Source: UBA5972 sp964567685
GTDB lineage: Bacteria > Pseudomonadota > Alphaproteobacteria > Rhodobacterales > Rhodobacteraceae
DNA: 64,000 nucleotides
Direction of reading: 5' to 3'
Assembly: GCA_964567685.1 (NCBI GenBank)
Contig: CAZMNO010000016.1
Span: 1 to 64,000, forward strand
The position numbers and the translations under genes were made by a program. The notes under the pieces are model-generated. The model saw only the letters and a program-made list of their open reading frames with translations, was not told where the DNA came from and did no database searches. Below are positions 53,026-62,540 of this stretch, piece after piece; the stretch's first letter is position 1, and every line of letters starts with the position of its first letter.

Positions 53026-54043
53026 AGCGGATCCTCGGGTCAAGAATGCCGTAAAGGATATCGGCGATCAGATTGAAAAGGACGATCAGTACCGCAAAGA
53101 TGAAGGTCAGAGTCTGTACCAGCGGAATATCGGCTCCCTCGATCCCGATGATCAGAAGCTGCCCCAGCCCGTTCACCTTGAACACCTGTTCGGTGATGAT
53201 AGCACCACCAAAGACCTGCGGAATGCCCAGGGCGATCACCGTCACCACCGGAATGAGCGAGTTCCTGAGAACGTGAACCAGTACCACGATCTGCTCGGTC
53301 AGCCCCTTGGCACGCGCCGTGCGCACGTAATCCTGATTGAGGTTGTCAAGCATTGAGGCCCGCATGAACCGGCTGATCTGTGCGGCATTAAAGAGCGCCA
53401 GCACGAAGACCGGCATCGCCATCTGCCTGACCTGAAAACCGAAACTCGCCAGATCGGTCACCTTGTGGGTGGTGTCATAGATCGATGGGAACCAGAAGAA
53501 GCTGTCGCTGGGCACCAGAACCGAGAAGATGACGATCAACAAAATCCCGGTGAAAAAGGTCGGAACCGAGAAGCCTACCATGGAAATGAACGTCCCCGCC
53601 TGATCAAACCAGCTATACTGGCGATAGGCCGAGTAAACCCCGATGGGCACTGCGATCAGGATGCCAACGACGTAGGACATGCCAACCACCCAGAGTGTCT
53701 GCGGCATACGCTCGACGATCAGATCAACAACCGGCGAGCGGGTCGCCCAGCTTTGCACCCGCAGGCGCTCGCCATCACCGATGGTGATGTTGAACATCTG
53801 CTCGATGATATTGAGCGGCTCATAGACAAAGAACTGTCTGCACCAGAGCAGATAGCGCCACCACATGGGTTCATCCAGTCCCAGTGAGATGCGTATTTTT
53901 TCCCGCACATCCGGCGGGATTGTCATCGGCAGATTTCCTGTCGGATCGCTGGGTGCGAGATCAAGCAGGGCAAAAATGATAAAACTGATGAACAGAAGCA
54001 CCGGCACCATGAACGCCAACCGTCGGATTGTATAGTTCAGCAT
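53018..54043 (-). CDS. OppB-type ABC permease
   Basis: 341 residues: opening TIRRLAFMVPVLLFISFIIFALLDLAPSDP membrane segment, an enlarged periplasmic part around residues 65-100 (YLLWCRQFFVYEPLNIIEQM), and the EAA loop TARAKGLTEQIVVLVHVLRN near 245. Six spans are visible. It is encoded between the binding protein and the OppC-type permease, and its gene follows a GC hairpin at 54080-54105 that may lower its expression. Confidence 0.87.
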   Translation of the reverse strand: MLNYTIRRLAFMVPVLLFISFIIFALLDLAPSDPTGNLPMTIPPDVREKIRISLGLDEPMWWRYLLWCRQFFVYEPLNIIEQMFNITIGDGERLRVQSWATRSPVVDLIVERMPQTLWVVGMSYVVGILIAVPIGVYSAYRQYSWFDQAGTFISMVGFSVPTFFTGILLIVIFSVLVPSDSFFWFPSIYDTTHKVTDLASFGFQVRQMAMPVFVLALFNAAQISRFMRASMLDNLNQDYVRTARAKGLTEQIVVLVHVLRNSLIPVVTVIALGIPQVFGGAIITEQVFKVNGLGQLLIIGIEGADIPLVQTLTFIFAVLIVLFNLIADILYGILDPRIRYD

Positions 54044-54079
54044 CAGCGGTGCCTCGGTTCAGGAGTCTTAAGAAAAGGG

Positions 54080-54105
54080 TGGGGTGGGCAAGTCTGCCCA
54101 CCCCA
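54080..54105 (-). terminator. Attenuating hairpin between binding protein and permease genes
   Basis: TGGGGTGGGC and GCCCACCCCA form a ten-base stem with a six-base loop, and on the transcribed strand ACCCTTTTCTT follows. It sits 17 bases beyond the binding protein stop. Partial termination here would give more binding protein than permease, a common design in ABC operons. Confidence 0.65.
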
Positions 54106-54122
54106 TTTGCAAAAGACAGTGC

Positions 54123-55820
54123 TTATTTGCGTGTCCAGTCAGCGACGTTCCACATCTGGGTGTCCCAGACATTCAGCAGCACGCCATCAACCGTATTCGC
54201 ATGAGCCGAAACCGAGCCACGCAGGATCAGCGGAATCATTGCACCTTCCTGCATCAGCATGTCGTTCATCTCTTTGACGATCGCACCACGCGCTTCGGTA
54301 CCAGCGGTTGTTGCCAGTTTGGCAGCCAGAGCGTCGTAAGCTGGGTTACAATAGCGCGGCATGTTGGAGCCGAGCCAGTTGTTTGACGGCATCGGAACTT
54401 CACCGCAGGTCCAGTTGTTCATGTAGCTTTCAGCATCTGTACCGTTAAAGAGGTTCGTGTACATTTCGATGTCAGCATAGAACTTCTGGAAGGTGTCAGG
54501 CGATGACTGGTCGCCGCCGAAGAAGACCGAAGCCGAGATGTTCTTCAGCTCGGTTTCAACACCGATTTCCGCCCACCATTGCTTGATAAGCGCTTGCGTG
54601 TCCTGACGAACAGCGTTGGTCGAGGTCTGGTAAAGGATCGACAGACGGACGCCATCTTTGGCGCGTACGCCGTCAGAACCGCGCGCCCAACCAGCTTCGT
54701 CCAGAAGCGCGTTGGCCTTGGCAATATCCTGCACCAGGCACTCGTTATTGGCAGTCGAGTTGTTGTAATCCGGTGCTGTCACCACATTGCAGGTTGCCGT
54801 ACCAGCGGCACCATAACCGACCTCTGCCAGCGTTACGCGGTCAATTGCAAGGCTCAGCGCCCGGCGCACGGTCGCGTCGGTCAGGAACGGATGCGGCCCA
54901 CCTTCCGCGGTCGAGCGGTTGTCGCCCAAAGCAGAATCCGGGTTGGTCAGGTTGACCATCAGACGCTCAACACCGTTGGCAAACGCAGATACCACGGTTC
55001 CTTTACCGGCCTTGGCCATTTCGGACAAAACCGTCGGATCGATCTGCAGGTTCCAGGCATAGTCAAACTCGCCGGTTTCAAGAACCGAACGCGCTGCCGC
55101 TGCTGCATCGCCACCACCTTTGAAGGTCAACGTGCCAAAGGAAGGCTTGGAAGCATCGCGATAATGCTCGTTGGCTTCCATGGTGATCACGTCATTGGCC
55201 TTGAACTCAACCACCTTGTATGGGCCGGTGCCGTGCGGGCCAAAGTTCTGTTCTGTACATTCAGGTGCCTTGGCGCCCATGCAATCAGCGAACTGTGCCG
55301 CCTGAATGATCGGGCTTTCACCACCAACAAACGGTCCGTACGGGAAGGGTTTTGGTTTGCTGAATGTTACTTTCACAGTCAGTTCATCGATTGCTTCAAC
55401 CGATGCCACGTCAGCAAATTTGGTCAGCTGCTGGCAACCACCGGTCGGATCCATGCAGTAGTTCGCTGTGAAAACCACGTCAGCCGAGGTGAACGGTGTG
55501 CCGTCGGACCACAAGATGCCTGCGGTGAGCTTCCAGGTGATCGATGTCAGATCTTCCGAAACGCCTCCATTGGCGACAGTAGGAATTTCATCCACCAGCC
55601 ACGGAACCATGTTGCCGCCATTGTCATAACGCGCCAGTGGTTCGATGATCAGCGAGGCGCTTTCAACATCCTTGGTGCCGCCCGAAAGGAACGGATTAAG
55701 GATCGATGGCGCCTGCCAATAGATAATGTTGAGATGGCCGCTGTCACCGCGCCCGGCATTGGCTGCCGGGGCAAGGGCAAGGGCTGCCGCAGCTCCGATT
55801 AAAAGTGACTTCATTTTCAT
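54123..55820 (-). CDS. Oligopeptide-type ABC binding protein (family 5)
   Basis: 565 residues with a Sec leader (KSLLIGAAAALALAPAANA, cleavage near residue 22) and an SBP_bac_5 body: HLNIIYWQAPSILNPFLSGG, GILWSDGTPFTSADVVFTANYC, GPHGTGPYKVVEF. Six to eight Cys in the mature part suggest disulfides. AAGGAGAAG precedes the start. It is placed third in the leftward operon after the two ATPases. The ligand is unknown, but divergent M20 deacylase genes fit peptides or N-acyl amino acids. Confidence 0.88.
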   Translation of the reverse strand: MKMKSLLIGAAAALALAPAANAGRGDSGHLNIIYWQAPSILNPFLSGGTKDVESASLIIEPLARYDNGGNMVPWLVDEIPTVANGGVSEDLTSITWKLTAGILWSDGTPFTSADVVFTANYCMDPTGGCQQLTKFADVASVEAIDELTVKVTFSKPKPFPYGPFVGGESPIIQAAQFADCMGAKAPECTEQNFGPHGTGPYKVVEFKANDVITMEANEHYRDASKPSFGTLTFKGGGDAAAAARSVLETGEFDYAWNLQIDPTVLSEMAKAGKGTVVSAFANGVERLMVNLTNPDSALGDNRSTAEGGPHPFLTDATVRRALSLAIDRVTLAEVGYGAAGTATCNVVTAPDYNNSTANNECLVQDIAKANALLDEAGWARGSDGVRAKDGVRLSILYQTSTNAVRQDTQALIKQWWAEIGVETELKNISASVFFGGDQSSPDTFQKFYADIEMYTNLFNGTDAESYMNNWTCGEVPMPSNNWLGSNMPRYCNPAYDALAAKLATTAGTEARGAIVKEMNDMLMQEGAMIPLILRGSVSAHANTVDGVLLNVWDTQMWNVADWTRK

Positions 55821-55893
55821 CGTCTTCTCCTTGTTGTGTAGCTCGTTGTATCCTCATCGCAGATGCGGTTGATCCGCATCCTGATTGTTTTTG

Positions 55894-56880
55894 TTACTTC
55901 ATCAGATGGCACGCAACCGAGCGGCCATCGCTTAACTGTTTGAATTCAGGCGAGATTGTAAGGCATTTCTCCATCACCTCAGGACATCGGGTGCAAAAAT
56001 TGCACCCTTCCGGAGGATTTGATGGGCTCGGCACATCCCCTTCCAGAATGATCCGGTCGCGCCTGCCTTCAAGCGAGGGGTCGGGCTCGGGAACTGCTGA
56101 CAATAGCGCTTTTGTATACGGGTGTTGCGGTTTGTCGTATAACAGATCTCGCGGTGCCAGTTCGACCACCTTGCCAAGATACATCACAGCCACCCGCGTC
56201 GCCAGATGGCGCACCATCGACAGGTCGTGGCTGATGAACAGATAGGTCAGGCCAAACCGGTCCTGCAGATCCTCAAGCAGATTGACCACCTGGGCCTGAA
56301 TTGACACATCCAGGGCGGCAATGGGTTCGTCGCAGACAATGAATTTCGGATTGAGGGCAAGGGCGCGTGCAATGCCGATCCGCTGACGCTGGCCGCCGGA
56401 AAACTCGTGCGGAAAACGATTGGCGAAATCGCGGTTCAGCCCGACGGAATCCATCAGTTCGAATACCCGCTCCATGCGTTCCCGTTTGGAGAGTTTGAGA
56501 TGTTCATCCAGCGGTTCGGCGATGATTGAAGCCACAGTCATGCGCGGATTGAGGCTGGCCTGTGGGTCCTGAAAGATCATCTGCATTTCCGGCCTGAGGC
56601 GGCGCAGCTCATCGCCCGCCAGGACGGATATTTCGGTTCCGCCCAGCGTGATCGATCCGTCAGTGACATCGTAAAGGCGAAGAATGGCACGCCCGGCCGA
56701 GGATTTGCCGCAGCCACTTTCGCCCACCAGCCCAAGGGTTTCGCCCTCGTAGATCTCAAACGAGACATTATCCACCGCTTTGACTTCGCCGACCTGTCGG
56801 CGCAGAACGCCCTTATAGATCGGAAAGTACATTTTCAGGTTTTCAACCTTCAAAAGCGGTGATTTCGCCTCATCCAGCAT
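55894..56880 (-). CDS. OppF-type ABC ATPase
   Basis: 328 residues from ATG 56880, the start nearest to the GATGAGG site; it overlaps the previous gene by 11 bases. Walker A GESGCGKSSAGRA near residue 50, signature FSGGQRQRIGIARAL, Walker B FIVCDEPIAALD, H-loop ISHDLSMV. The C-terminal oligopeptide-transporter zone includes CNFCTRCPEVMEKC, a Cys-rich element near residue 285 (a possible 4Fe-4S site, common in OppD/F). Confidence 0.9.
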   Translation of the reverse strand: MLDEAKSPLLKVENLKMYFPIYKGVLRRQVGEVKAVDNVSFEIYEGETLGLVGESGCGKSSAGRAILRLYDVTDGSITLGGTEISVLAGDELRRLRPEMQMIFQDPQASLNPRMTVASIIAEPLDEHLKLSKRERMERVFELMDSVGLNRDFANRFPHEFSGGQRQRIGIARALALNPKFIVCDEPIAALDVSIQAQVVNLLEDLQDRFGLTYLFISHDLSMVRHLATRVAVMYLGKVVELAPRDLLYDKPQHPYTKALLSAVPEPDPSLEGRRDRIILEGDVPSPSNPPEGCNFCTRCPEVMEKCLTISPEFKQLSDGRSVACHLMK

Positions 56881-57877
56881 GGCGGGCCTCATCGGTTTTG
56901 GCATCCCAGAAACAGGCAACATCGTGCCCACCGTTCAGGGTAACGATTGGCGGGTTCTGATTGTGGCATTTATCCAGCACGTGGCGACAGCGGGCGCGAA
57001 ACGGACAGGCGGTCGGGTGTTCCGGCAGTGCCGGTGGCTGGCCCTCAATCGTGCGCAGGCGCTCGGCGCGGGCGCCGGTGACATGGGGCAGGGTTTCCAG
57101 AAGGGCGCGCGTATAGGGGTGTTGTGGATCAGCAAACAGGTCTTTGACCGGGGCTTGTTCAACCACTTGCCCTCCATACATGACCATTACCCGATCCGCG
57201 ATTCCGGCAATCACACCAAGATCATGAGTGATCCAGACAATCGCCATGCCGAGTTTCTGGCGAAGCTCGCGCACCAGTTCCAGAATCTGCGCCTGAATGG
57301 TCACATCAAGCGCTGTCGTCGGTTCATCGGCAATCAACACTTTGGGATCGCAAGCCAGTGCAATGGCGATCATCACCCGTTGGCGCATTCCGCCGGAAAA
57401 CTGATGGGGAAAATCAGAAAGACGTTTGGCGGCATCAGGAATGCCGACCAGCTCAAGAAGTTCCACGGCACGTTCAGCGGCCTGTTTTTTGTTCATTCCC
57501 ATATGCTTGCGCAGAGGTTCCATCAATTGGAAACCGACGGAAAATACCGGATTGAGCGATGTCATCGGATCCTGAAAGACAAAGCCAATACGACTGCCGC
57601 GAATGTCTCTGAGTTCGTCCTGTGACATGGCGAGAATATCGCGCCCCTCAAACATCACAGCACCGCCACGGATTTCTGCGGGAGGCATCGGCAAAAGGCC
57701 GATCAAAGACATCATGGTGACTGATTTGCCGGATCCGCTTTCCCCGACCACGCCCAGCAACTCCCCCGGAGCAAGATCAAAGCTCACGGAATTAACGGCG
57801 TGAACTTCTCCGCTACGGGTCGTGAAAACGGTTTTCAAATCCGATACATCCAGTATCGGCTGCGCCCCGTCGGGCAT
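56870..57877 (-). CDS. OppD-type ABC ATPase
   Basis: 335 residues from ATG 57877, behind GGGGAGA; a longer frame has no such site. Walker A GESGSGKSVTMMSL near residue 42, signature FSGGMRQRVMIAIAL, Walker B VLIADEPTTALD, H-loop ITHDLGVIAG. The late Cys-rich stretch CPFRARCRHVLDKCHN matches the OppD C-terminal element. It heads the leftward D-F-A-B-C operon with the MetE-like gene last. Confidence 0.9.
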   Translation of the reverse strand: MPDGAQPILDVSDLKTVFTTRSGEVHAVNSVSFDLAPGELLGVVGESGSGKSVTMMSLIGLLPMPPAEIRGGAVMFEGRDILAMSQDELRDIRGSRIGFVFQDPMTSLNPVFSVGFQLMEPLRKHMGMNKKQAAERAVELLELVGIPDAAKRLSDFPHQFSGGMRQRVMIAIALACDPKVLIADEPTTALDVTIQAQILELVRELRQKLGMAIVWITHDLGVIAGIADRVMVMYGGQVVEQAPVKDLFADPQHPYTRALLETLPHVTGARAERLRTIEGQPPALPEHPTACPFRARCRHVLDKCHNQNPPIVTLNGGHDVACFWDAKTDEARHAG

Positions 57878-58122
57878 AGGCAGTCTCCCCAGTCGACCCC
57901 CCGCTGTTCGATTTTTTGCAGACAAAGTCGCAGCGGTTGCTTCCTGCGAACCAGAGTAAACATGAAAAAACGTAAGCGGCAACAATATTTATTCCAATTG
58001 GTCAATTTCCGTGACGTAGCCCTTATGTGATGCGAATTGGAACTGACAGGGATGATGACGGCGCTTGACGTTTTGCCATTGCTGGAACAGTCTCAGCCGC
58101 GTTGGAACTGGGGAGGGTCGCT

Positions 58123-59283
58123 GTGGAATCATCAATGTCCGCACGGGAAATTCTTGAAAAGCTTGTCTCTTTTCCCACCGTTTCCAGTGAAAGCAATCTT
58201 CCTGTCATCGAGTTTGTGGCTGATTATCTGGATTCTTACGGCGTTGAGTCTCATCTGGTTTATGATGCGACCGGGCAGAAAGCCTCGTTATATGCGAATG
58301 TCGGCCCGGCCGTTGAAGGCGGGGTGATCCTGTCGGGCCACACCGACGTCGTACCGGTGACAGGACAGGAATGGGACAGTGACCCGTTTACCTTGACCGA
58401 ACGTGACGGCAGGCTTTATGGGCGCGGCACCTGTGACATGAAGGGCTTTGATGCACTGGCTCTGGCAGCGGTTCCGCTGGCGCTTGAGCGGGGTGTGCAA
58501 CGCCCGCTACAAATCGCTCTTTCCTATGATGAAGAGGTCGGCTGCATTGGGGCACCCCCGATGATTGCCGAAATGGCCGATAAAATGCCCCGCGCTGCGG
58601 CAGCGATCATTGGCGAACCTTCGATGATGAAGACCGTTTCAGGCCATAAGGGCGGGCTTGGCATCGTCACCCATGTGCGCGGCTTTGAGGTTCATTCCTC
58701 GCTGCAGCACACTGGCGTCAGCGCCATTCACGAAGCGGCCAAGCTGATTGAATGGGCCAACCGGATGAATGCCGAAAACGCCGCCAAACCCAAAGACAAG
58801 ACCACTGCGATGTTCGAACCACCCTGGACCAATGTGCATGTCGGAACGATCAGCGGCGGGACAGCGAATAATATCACGGCTAAAGACTGCCGCTTTGTCA
58901 TGGGGTTTCGCTGCGTTCCAAGCGAAAATCCCGATGATTGGGAGGCTGCGTACCGGGCCGAAGTGGCCCGCGTTGAGGCCGAGATGAAAGCCATTCATCC
59001 CGATGCCGGGATCACCCTAAACCGGGTTTTTGACGTGCCGGGCCTAGTGCCCGAGGTTGACGGCGCAGCCGAAGCCCTAGTGCGCAAACTGACCGGTGAC
59101 AACAGCGAAAACGTGGTGTCCTACGGCACTGAAGCGGGGCAGTTTCAGCATGGCGGCTATTCAGCCATCATCTGCGGCCCCGGCAGTATCGAACAGGCGC
59201 ACCAGCCCAATGAGTATATCTCGATCGAACAGTTTGAAGCCGGCGAGGCATTCATGCACCGCCTGATTGACCACCTGAGTTAA
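58123..59283 (+). CDS. ArgE-type M20 deacetylase
   Basis: 386 residues from GTG 58123 (GGAGGG five bases before it; an ATG four codons on is the alternative). M20 peptidase ligands are all present: SGHTDVVP (His, Asp), YGRGTCDMKG (bridging Asp), SYDEEVGC (catalytic and metal Glu), IGEPS and, at the end, EQAHQPNEY (His). It best fits the acetylornithine deacetylase branch. Typical reaction: removal of acyl groups from N-acyl amino acids. It is divergent from the Opp operon and 13 bases before the next M20 gene. Confidence 0.87.
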   Translation: MESSMSAREILEKLVSFPTVSSESNLPVIEFVADYLDSYGVESHLVYDATGQKASLYANVGPAVEGGVILSGHTDVVPVTGQEWDSDPFTLTERDGRLYGRGTCDMKGFDALALAAVPLALERGVQRPLQIALSYDEEVGCIGAPPMIAEMADKMPRAAAAIIGEPSMMKTVSGHKGGLGIVTHVRGFEVHSSLQHTGVSAIHEAAKLIEWANRMNAENAAKPKDKTTAMFEPPWTNVHVGTISGGTANNITAKDCRFVMGFRCVPSENPDDWEAAYRAEVARVEAEMKAIHPDAGITLNRVFDVPGLVPEVDGAAEALVRKLTGDNSENVVSYGTEAGQFQHGGYSAIICGPGSIEQAHQPNEYISIEQFEAGEAFMHRLIDHLS

Positions 59284-59296
59284 CGGAGAGCCCCCA

Positions 59297-60469
59297 ATGC
59301 CGCATATCAACCGATTTGCCGACCTGCACGCCGAAATCACCGAATGGCGGCGCGATTTTCACGAGAACCCCGAACTTTTGTTTGATTGTGAGCGCACTGC
59401 CGGAATTGTCGAGGATAAGCTGAAGGAATTCGGGGTCGACCAGATCAAAACCGGCATTGGCCGCACGGGCGTTGTCGGTGTCATCAAGGGCAAGACGAAT
59501 AATTCCGGCAAAATCATCGGTTTACGTGCTGACATGGATGCGCTGCCGATCTTTGAGGCTACCGGTCTTGATTACAAATCCAACGTTGAGGGCAAGATGC
59601 ATGCCTGCGGCCATGACGGGCATACCGCGATGCTGCTGGGCGCTGCCAAATACCTGGCGGAAACGCGCAATTTTGACGGCACAGCCGTGGTGATCTTCCA
59701 GCCCGCCGAAGAAGGCGGCGGCGGTGGCAAGGAAATGTGCGACGACGGCATGATGGACGAGTTCGGCATTCAGGAAGTTTACGGGATGCACAACATGCCG
59801 GGATTTCCGGTCGGTGAGTTTGCCATTCGGCCGGGGGCGTTTTTTGCGGCTGCAGATGCCTTTACAATCGATATCGAAGGCAAGGGAGGACACGCTGCAA
59901 AACCGCATGAGGCCGTGGATACAACCTTGATCGGGGCACATATTGTAACGTCTTTACAATCAATTACGGCACGAAATTCTGACCCGCTGAAAGCGCTGGT
60001 CGTCTCTGTTACTTCGTTTCAGACCGAAAGCGATGCTTACAATGTCATCCCCCAGCATGTGCAGTTGAAAGGCACGGTGCGCACCATGGACAAGGGCATT
60101 CAGGACATGGCGGAAGAGAAAATATCGCTGGTGGTGAAAAACACCGCCGATGCCTTTGGCGGGTCGGCCAGCGTTGAATATGAGCGTGGTTATCCGGTCA
60201 TGGTCAACTCTGAAAGGGAGACCGCCTTTGCCGTGGAAGTGGCCGAAAAGGTCGCCGGCAAGGGCAAGGTTTTGCCAGAGGCACCGCAGATCATGGGGGC
60301 CGAGGATTTTTCCTATATGCTGGAAGAGCGCCCGGGGGCCTATATTCTGGTCGGCAATGGCGATACGCCGATGTGCCATCACCCTGAGTATAATTTTGAT
60401 GACGAGGCAATCCCGGCCGGATGCTCTTACTGGGCGACGCTGGTGGAAACGGCGATGCCGGCGGAATAA
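59297..60469 (+). CDS. M20 amidohydrolase (hippurate-hydrolase type)
   Basis: 390 residues. M20D features: WRRDFHENPELLFD at the start, LRADMDALP near residue 80, MHACGHDGHTAMLLG near 105, QPAEEGGGGGKEM near 140, MHNMPGFPVGEF, GGHAAKPHEAVD, GAEDFSYM and the final CHHPEYNFDD. It hydrolyses N-acyl amino acids, amides or IAA-type conjugates. It is the second gene of a two-gene unit with the ArgE-like gene, and both would process solutes imported by the Opp system. Confidence 0.88.
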   Translation: MPHINRFADLHAEITEWRRDFHENPELLFDCERTAGIVEDKLKEFGVDQIKTGIGRTGVVGVIKGKTNNSGKIIGLRADMDALPIFEATGLDYKSNVEGKMHACGHDGHTAMLLGAAKYLAETRNFDGTAVVIFQPAEEGGGGGKEMCDDGMMDEFGIQEVYGMHNMPGFPVGEFAIRPGAFFAAADAFTIDIEGKGGHAAKPHEAVDTTLIGAHIVTSLQSITARNSDPLKALVVSVTSFQTESDAYNVIPQHVQLKGTVRTMDKGIQDMAEEKISLVVKNTADAFGGSASVEYERGYPVMVNSERETAFAVEVAEKVAGKGKVLPEAPQIMGAEDFSYMLEERPGAYILVGNGDTPMCHHPEYNFDDEAIPAGCSYWATLVETAMPAE

Positions 60470-60685
60470 ATCGGTTTCAGCGTGGATTTGGCCGATCCCG
60501 GTGGAAGCCGGGAACAGGGTTTCTGCAAACGGATCAGGCGGAAATTCGCCCTTGGTGTGGAATTTTGTCAGAAAATCCCGCGATTGGGGCTTTGATCTTG
60601 GCCGCAAAACCCATAAATGTCTGGCTGGGGAGAGAAATCACGGGTGTGCCCGCTGGTGCCCCACAGGGACTTAGGAGACCAAAAC

Positions 60686-60901
60686 ATGCTGAACAATATC
60701 GGATTGCCGGGCATTCTGCTGATTGCGGTAGTTGTGCTGGTGCTATTCGGGCGCGGCAAGATTTCGTCATTGATGGGCGAAGTCGGCAAAGGCATCACCT
60801 CGTTCAAAAAAGGCGTGAGTGAGGGCAAAGCCGAGATCGAGGCCGCGGCAGCAGACGAAGCTGTTGACGTAACGCCCGAAAGCGACAAGGAAAAATCCTG
60901 A
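60686..60901 (+). CDS. tatA: Sec-independent translocase subunit TatA
   Basis: 71 residues from ATG 60686, chosen because TAGGAGA lies eight bases upstream (the frame is open earlier). N-terminal hydrophobic helix LPGILLIAVVVLVLFGRGK with the FGR hinge, then the amphipathic helix ISSLMGEVGKGITSFKKGV and an acidic tail. It builds the channel for folded proteins. It is the first gene of tatABC; a Tat-type leader occurs on the binding protein at 22158-23759. Confidence 0.93.
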   Translation: MLNNIGLPGILLIAVVVLVLFGRGKISSLMGEVGKGITSFKKGVSEGKAEIEAAAADEAVDVTPESDKEKS

Positions 60902-60930
60902 TCGCCCCTGATCAAAGGATCACCTGAGAC

Positions 60931-61662
60931 ATGTTCGATTTAGGTATGGTCGAGCTTCTGGTGATTGGCGTGGTTGCGCTGATCGTTGTGGGGCCGAAAG
61001 ACCTGCCGGGAATGTTCCGGCAGCTGGGCAAGTTTACTGCCAAGGCCCGTGGTATGGCGCGGGAGTTCCAGCGATCCATGGAAGCTGCGGCCGATGAGGC
61101 GGGTGTTGGCGATCTGAGCAAGGATTTGAAAAAAGCCACGTCGGTCAAGAACCTTGGTCTGGATTCTGTCAAGGATATTGCCAGCGATTTTGCCTCGGGC
61201 CAGTTTGACCCCGATGCGTCGCGTGAAAAGATCGAAGCGGCGAAAAAGCTGGAAAATGCGGGTGAGAACACCAAAAAGCTGGCCGCCAAACGGGCCGCTG
61301 ATCGCAAGAAGGCGGCTGATAAGGCGGCTGAGCTGAAAAACGCGGCACGGGCGGGGGCTGAGAATCCGGCCGAGGCGGAAAGCGCACAGACGGCAGAGGC
61401 CAAACCGGCTGCAAAGAAACCTGCCGTGAAGAAACCGGCAACCAAGGCTGAGGCGAAACCTGCTGCGAAGACAGCTGCCAAGGCGGCGAAACCTGCGACA
61501 AAGACCGCAGCAAAGCCTGCGGCGAAGAAACCGGGCGCAAAAAAGCCCGCGGCGAAGACTACGGCTAAACCCACAGCAAAAACAGCCGCAAAGACCACGG
61601 CGAAGAAGCCGACCACCAAAAAATCCGCCGCGAAGAAACCTGCGCCAAAGGCTAAATCATGA
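60931..61662 (+). CDS. tatB: TatB with a long Lys/Ala/Pro-rich tail
   Basis: 243 residues. The N-terminal helix MFDLGMVELLVIGVVALIVV and GPKDLPGMFRQLGKF hinge/amphipathic region are typical TatB. The tail from about residue 145 is a run of KPAAK/KTAAK-type units like histone H1, making this protein much longer than E. coli TatB (171). Rhodobacterial TatB proteins often have extended tails; what this one binds is unknown. It overlaps tatC by four bases. Confidence 0.92.
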   Translation: MFDLGMVELLVIGVVALIVVGPKDLPGMFRQLGKFTAKARGMAREFQRSMEAAADEAGVGDLSKDLKKATSVKNLGLDSVKDIASDFASGQFDPDASREKIEAAKKLENAGENTKKLAAKRAADRKKAADKAAELKNAARAGAENPAEAESAQTAEAKPAAKKPAVKKPATKAEAKPAAKTAAKAAKPATKTAAKPAAKKPGAKKPAAKTTAKPTAKTAAKTTAKKPTTKKSAAKKPAPKAKS

Positions 61663-62540
61663 GCAGTGACGAGATTGAAAACTCAAGCGCGCCGCTGATC
61701 GAGCATCTGGCCGAGTTGCGCACAAGGCTGATCCATTCGGCAATTGCCTTCATCATCGGCATGGTCATCTGCTTTGCCTTCTGGAACCCGATCTTCAATT
61801 TCCTGACTTCCCCCTTGTGCGGCGCGATGGAGGAATACGGTCACGCGGAATGTGGCCTCATCCTGATCAAGCTGCAGGAGGGCTTTTTCGTCGCCATCTC
61901 CATTTCGCTTCTTGGCGGGTTGATCCTGTCATTTCCTTATATCAGCTATCAGATGTGGCGCTTTGTGGCGCCGGGCCTTTACAAGACCGAGCAGGGGGCT
62001 TTTCTGCCGTTCCTGCTGGCGTCACCCTTCATGTTCTTCCTTGGCGCCTCATTCGCCTTTTACGTGGTGACCCCGCTGGCCTTTGATTTTTTCCTAGGGT
62101 TTCAACAACCTGGATCGGTTCTCGGCGAAGGTGGCGACGATAGTGGCATTGCCGCCATCGCTTTTCAGGGCTCGGCGCAGGAATACCTGCGCCTGACGAT
62201 CAAGTTCATCGTGGCCTTTGGTCTCTGTTTCCAGCTGCCGGTTCTGCTGACGCTGATGGGTAAGGCAGGGCTGGTCTCGGCGGACGGTCTGAAAACGGTG
62301 CGTAAATACGCGGTTGTCGGCATTCTGGTGCTGGCGGCACTGGTGACACCGCCTGATGTGATCACCCAGGTCATCCTCTTCATCGTGGTTTACGGGCTTT
62401 ACGAGATTTCGATCCAGCTGGTGAAGCGGGTTGAAAAACAGCGCGAGGCCAAATTGCGAGCCGAAGGCTATTACGATGACGAAGATGAGGATGAACTCGA
62501 TTTTGGCGATGAAGAGGGTGAGGAACCCGGCACGTCATGA
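61659..62540 (+). CDS. tatC: TatC
   Basis: 293 residues with six membrane spans. Typical start: APLIEHLAELRTRLIHSA with the conserved Glu and the first cytoplasmic RTR, FPYISYQMWRFVAPGLYKTEQ near residue 95, and VTPPDVITQV late. The tail is acidic (DDEDEDELDFGDEEGEE). It recognises the twin-arginine leader together with TatB. It overlaps the DUF815 gene by four bases. Confidence 0.95.
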   Translation: MSSDEIENSSAPLIEHLAELRTRLIHSAIAFIIGMVICFAFWNPIFNFLTSPLCGAMEEYGHAECGLILIKLQEGFFVAISISLLGGLILSFPYISYQMWRFVAPGLYKTEQGAFLPFLLASPFMFFLGASFAFYVVTPLAFDFFLGFQQPGSVLGEGGDDSGIAAIAFQGSAQEYLRLTIKFIVAFGLCFQLPVLLTLMGKAGLVSADGLKTVRKYAVVGILVLAALVTPPDVITQVILFIVVYGLYEISIQLVKRVEKQREAKLRAEGYYDDEDEDELDFGDEEGEEPGTS

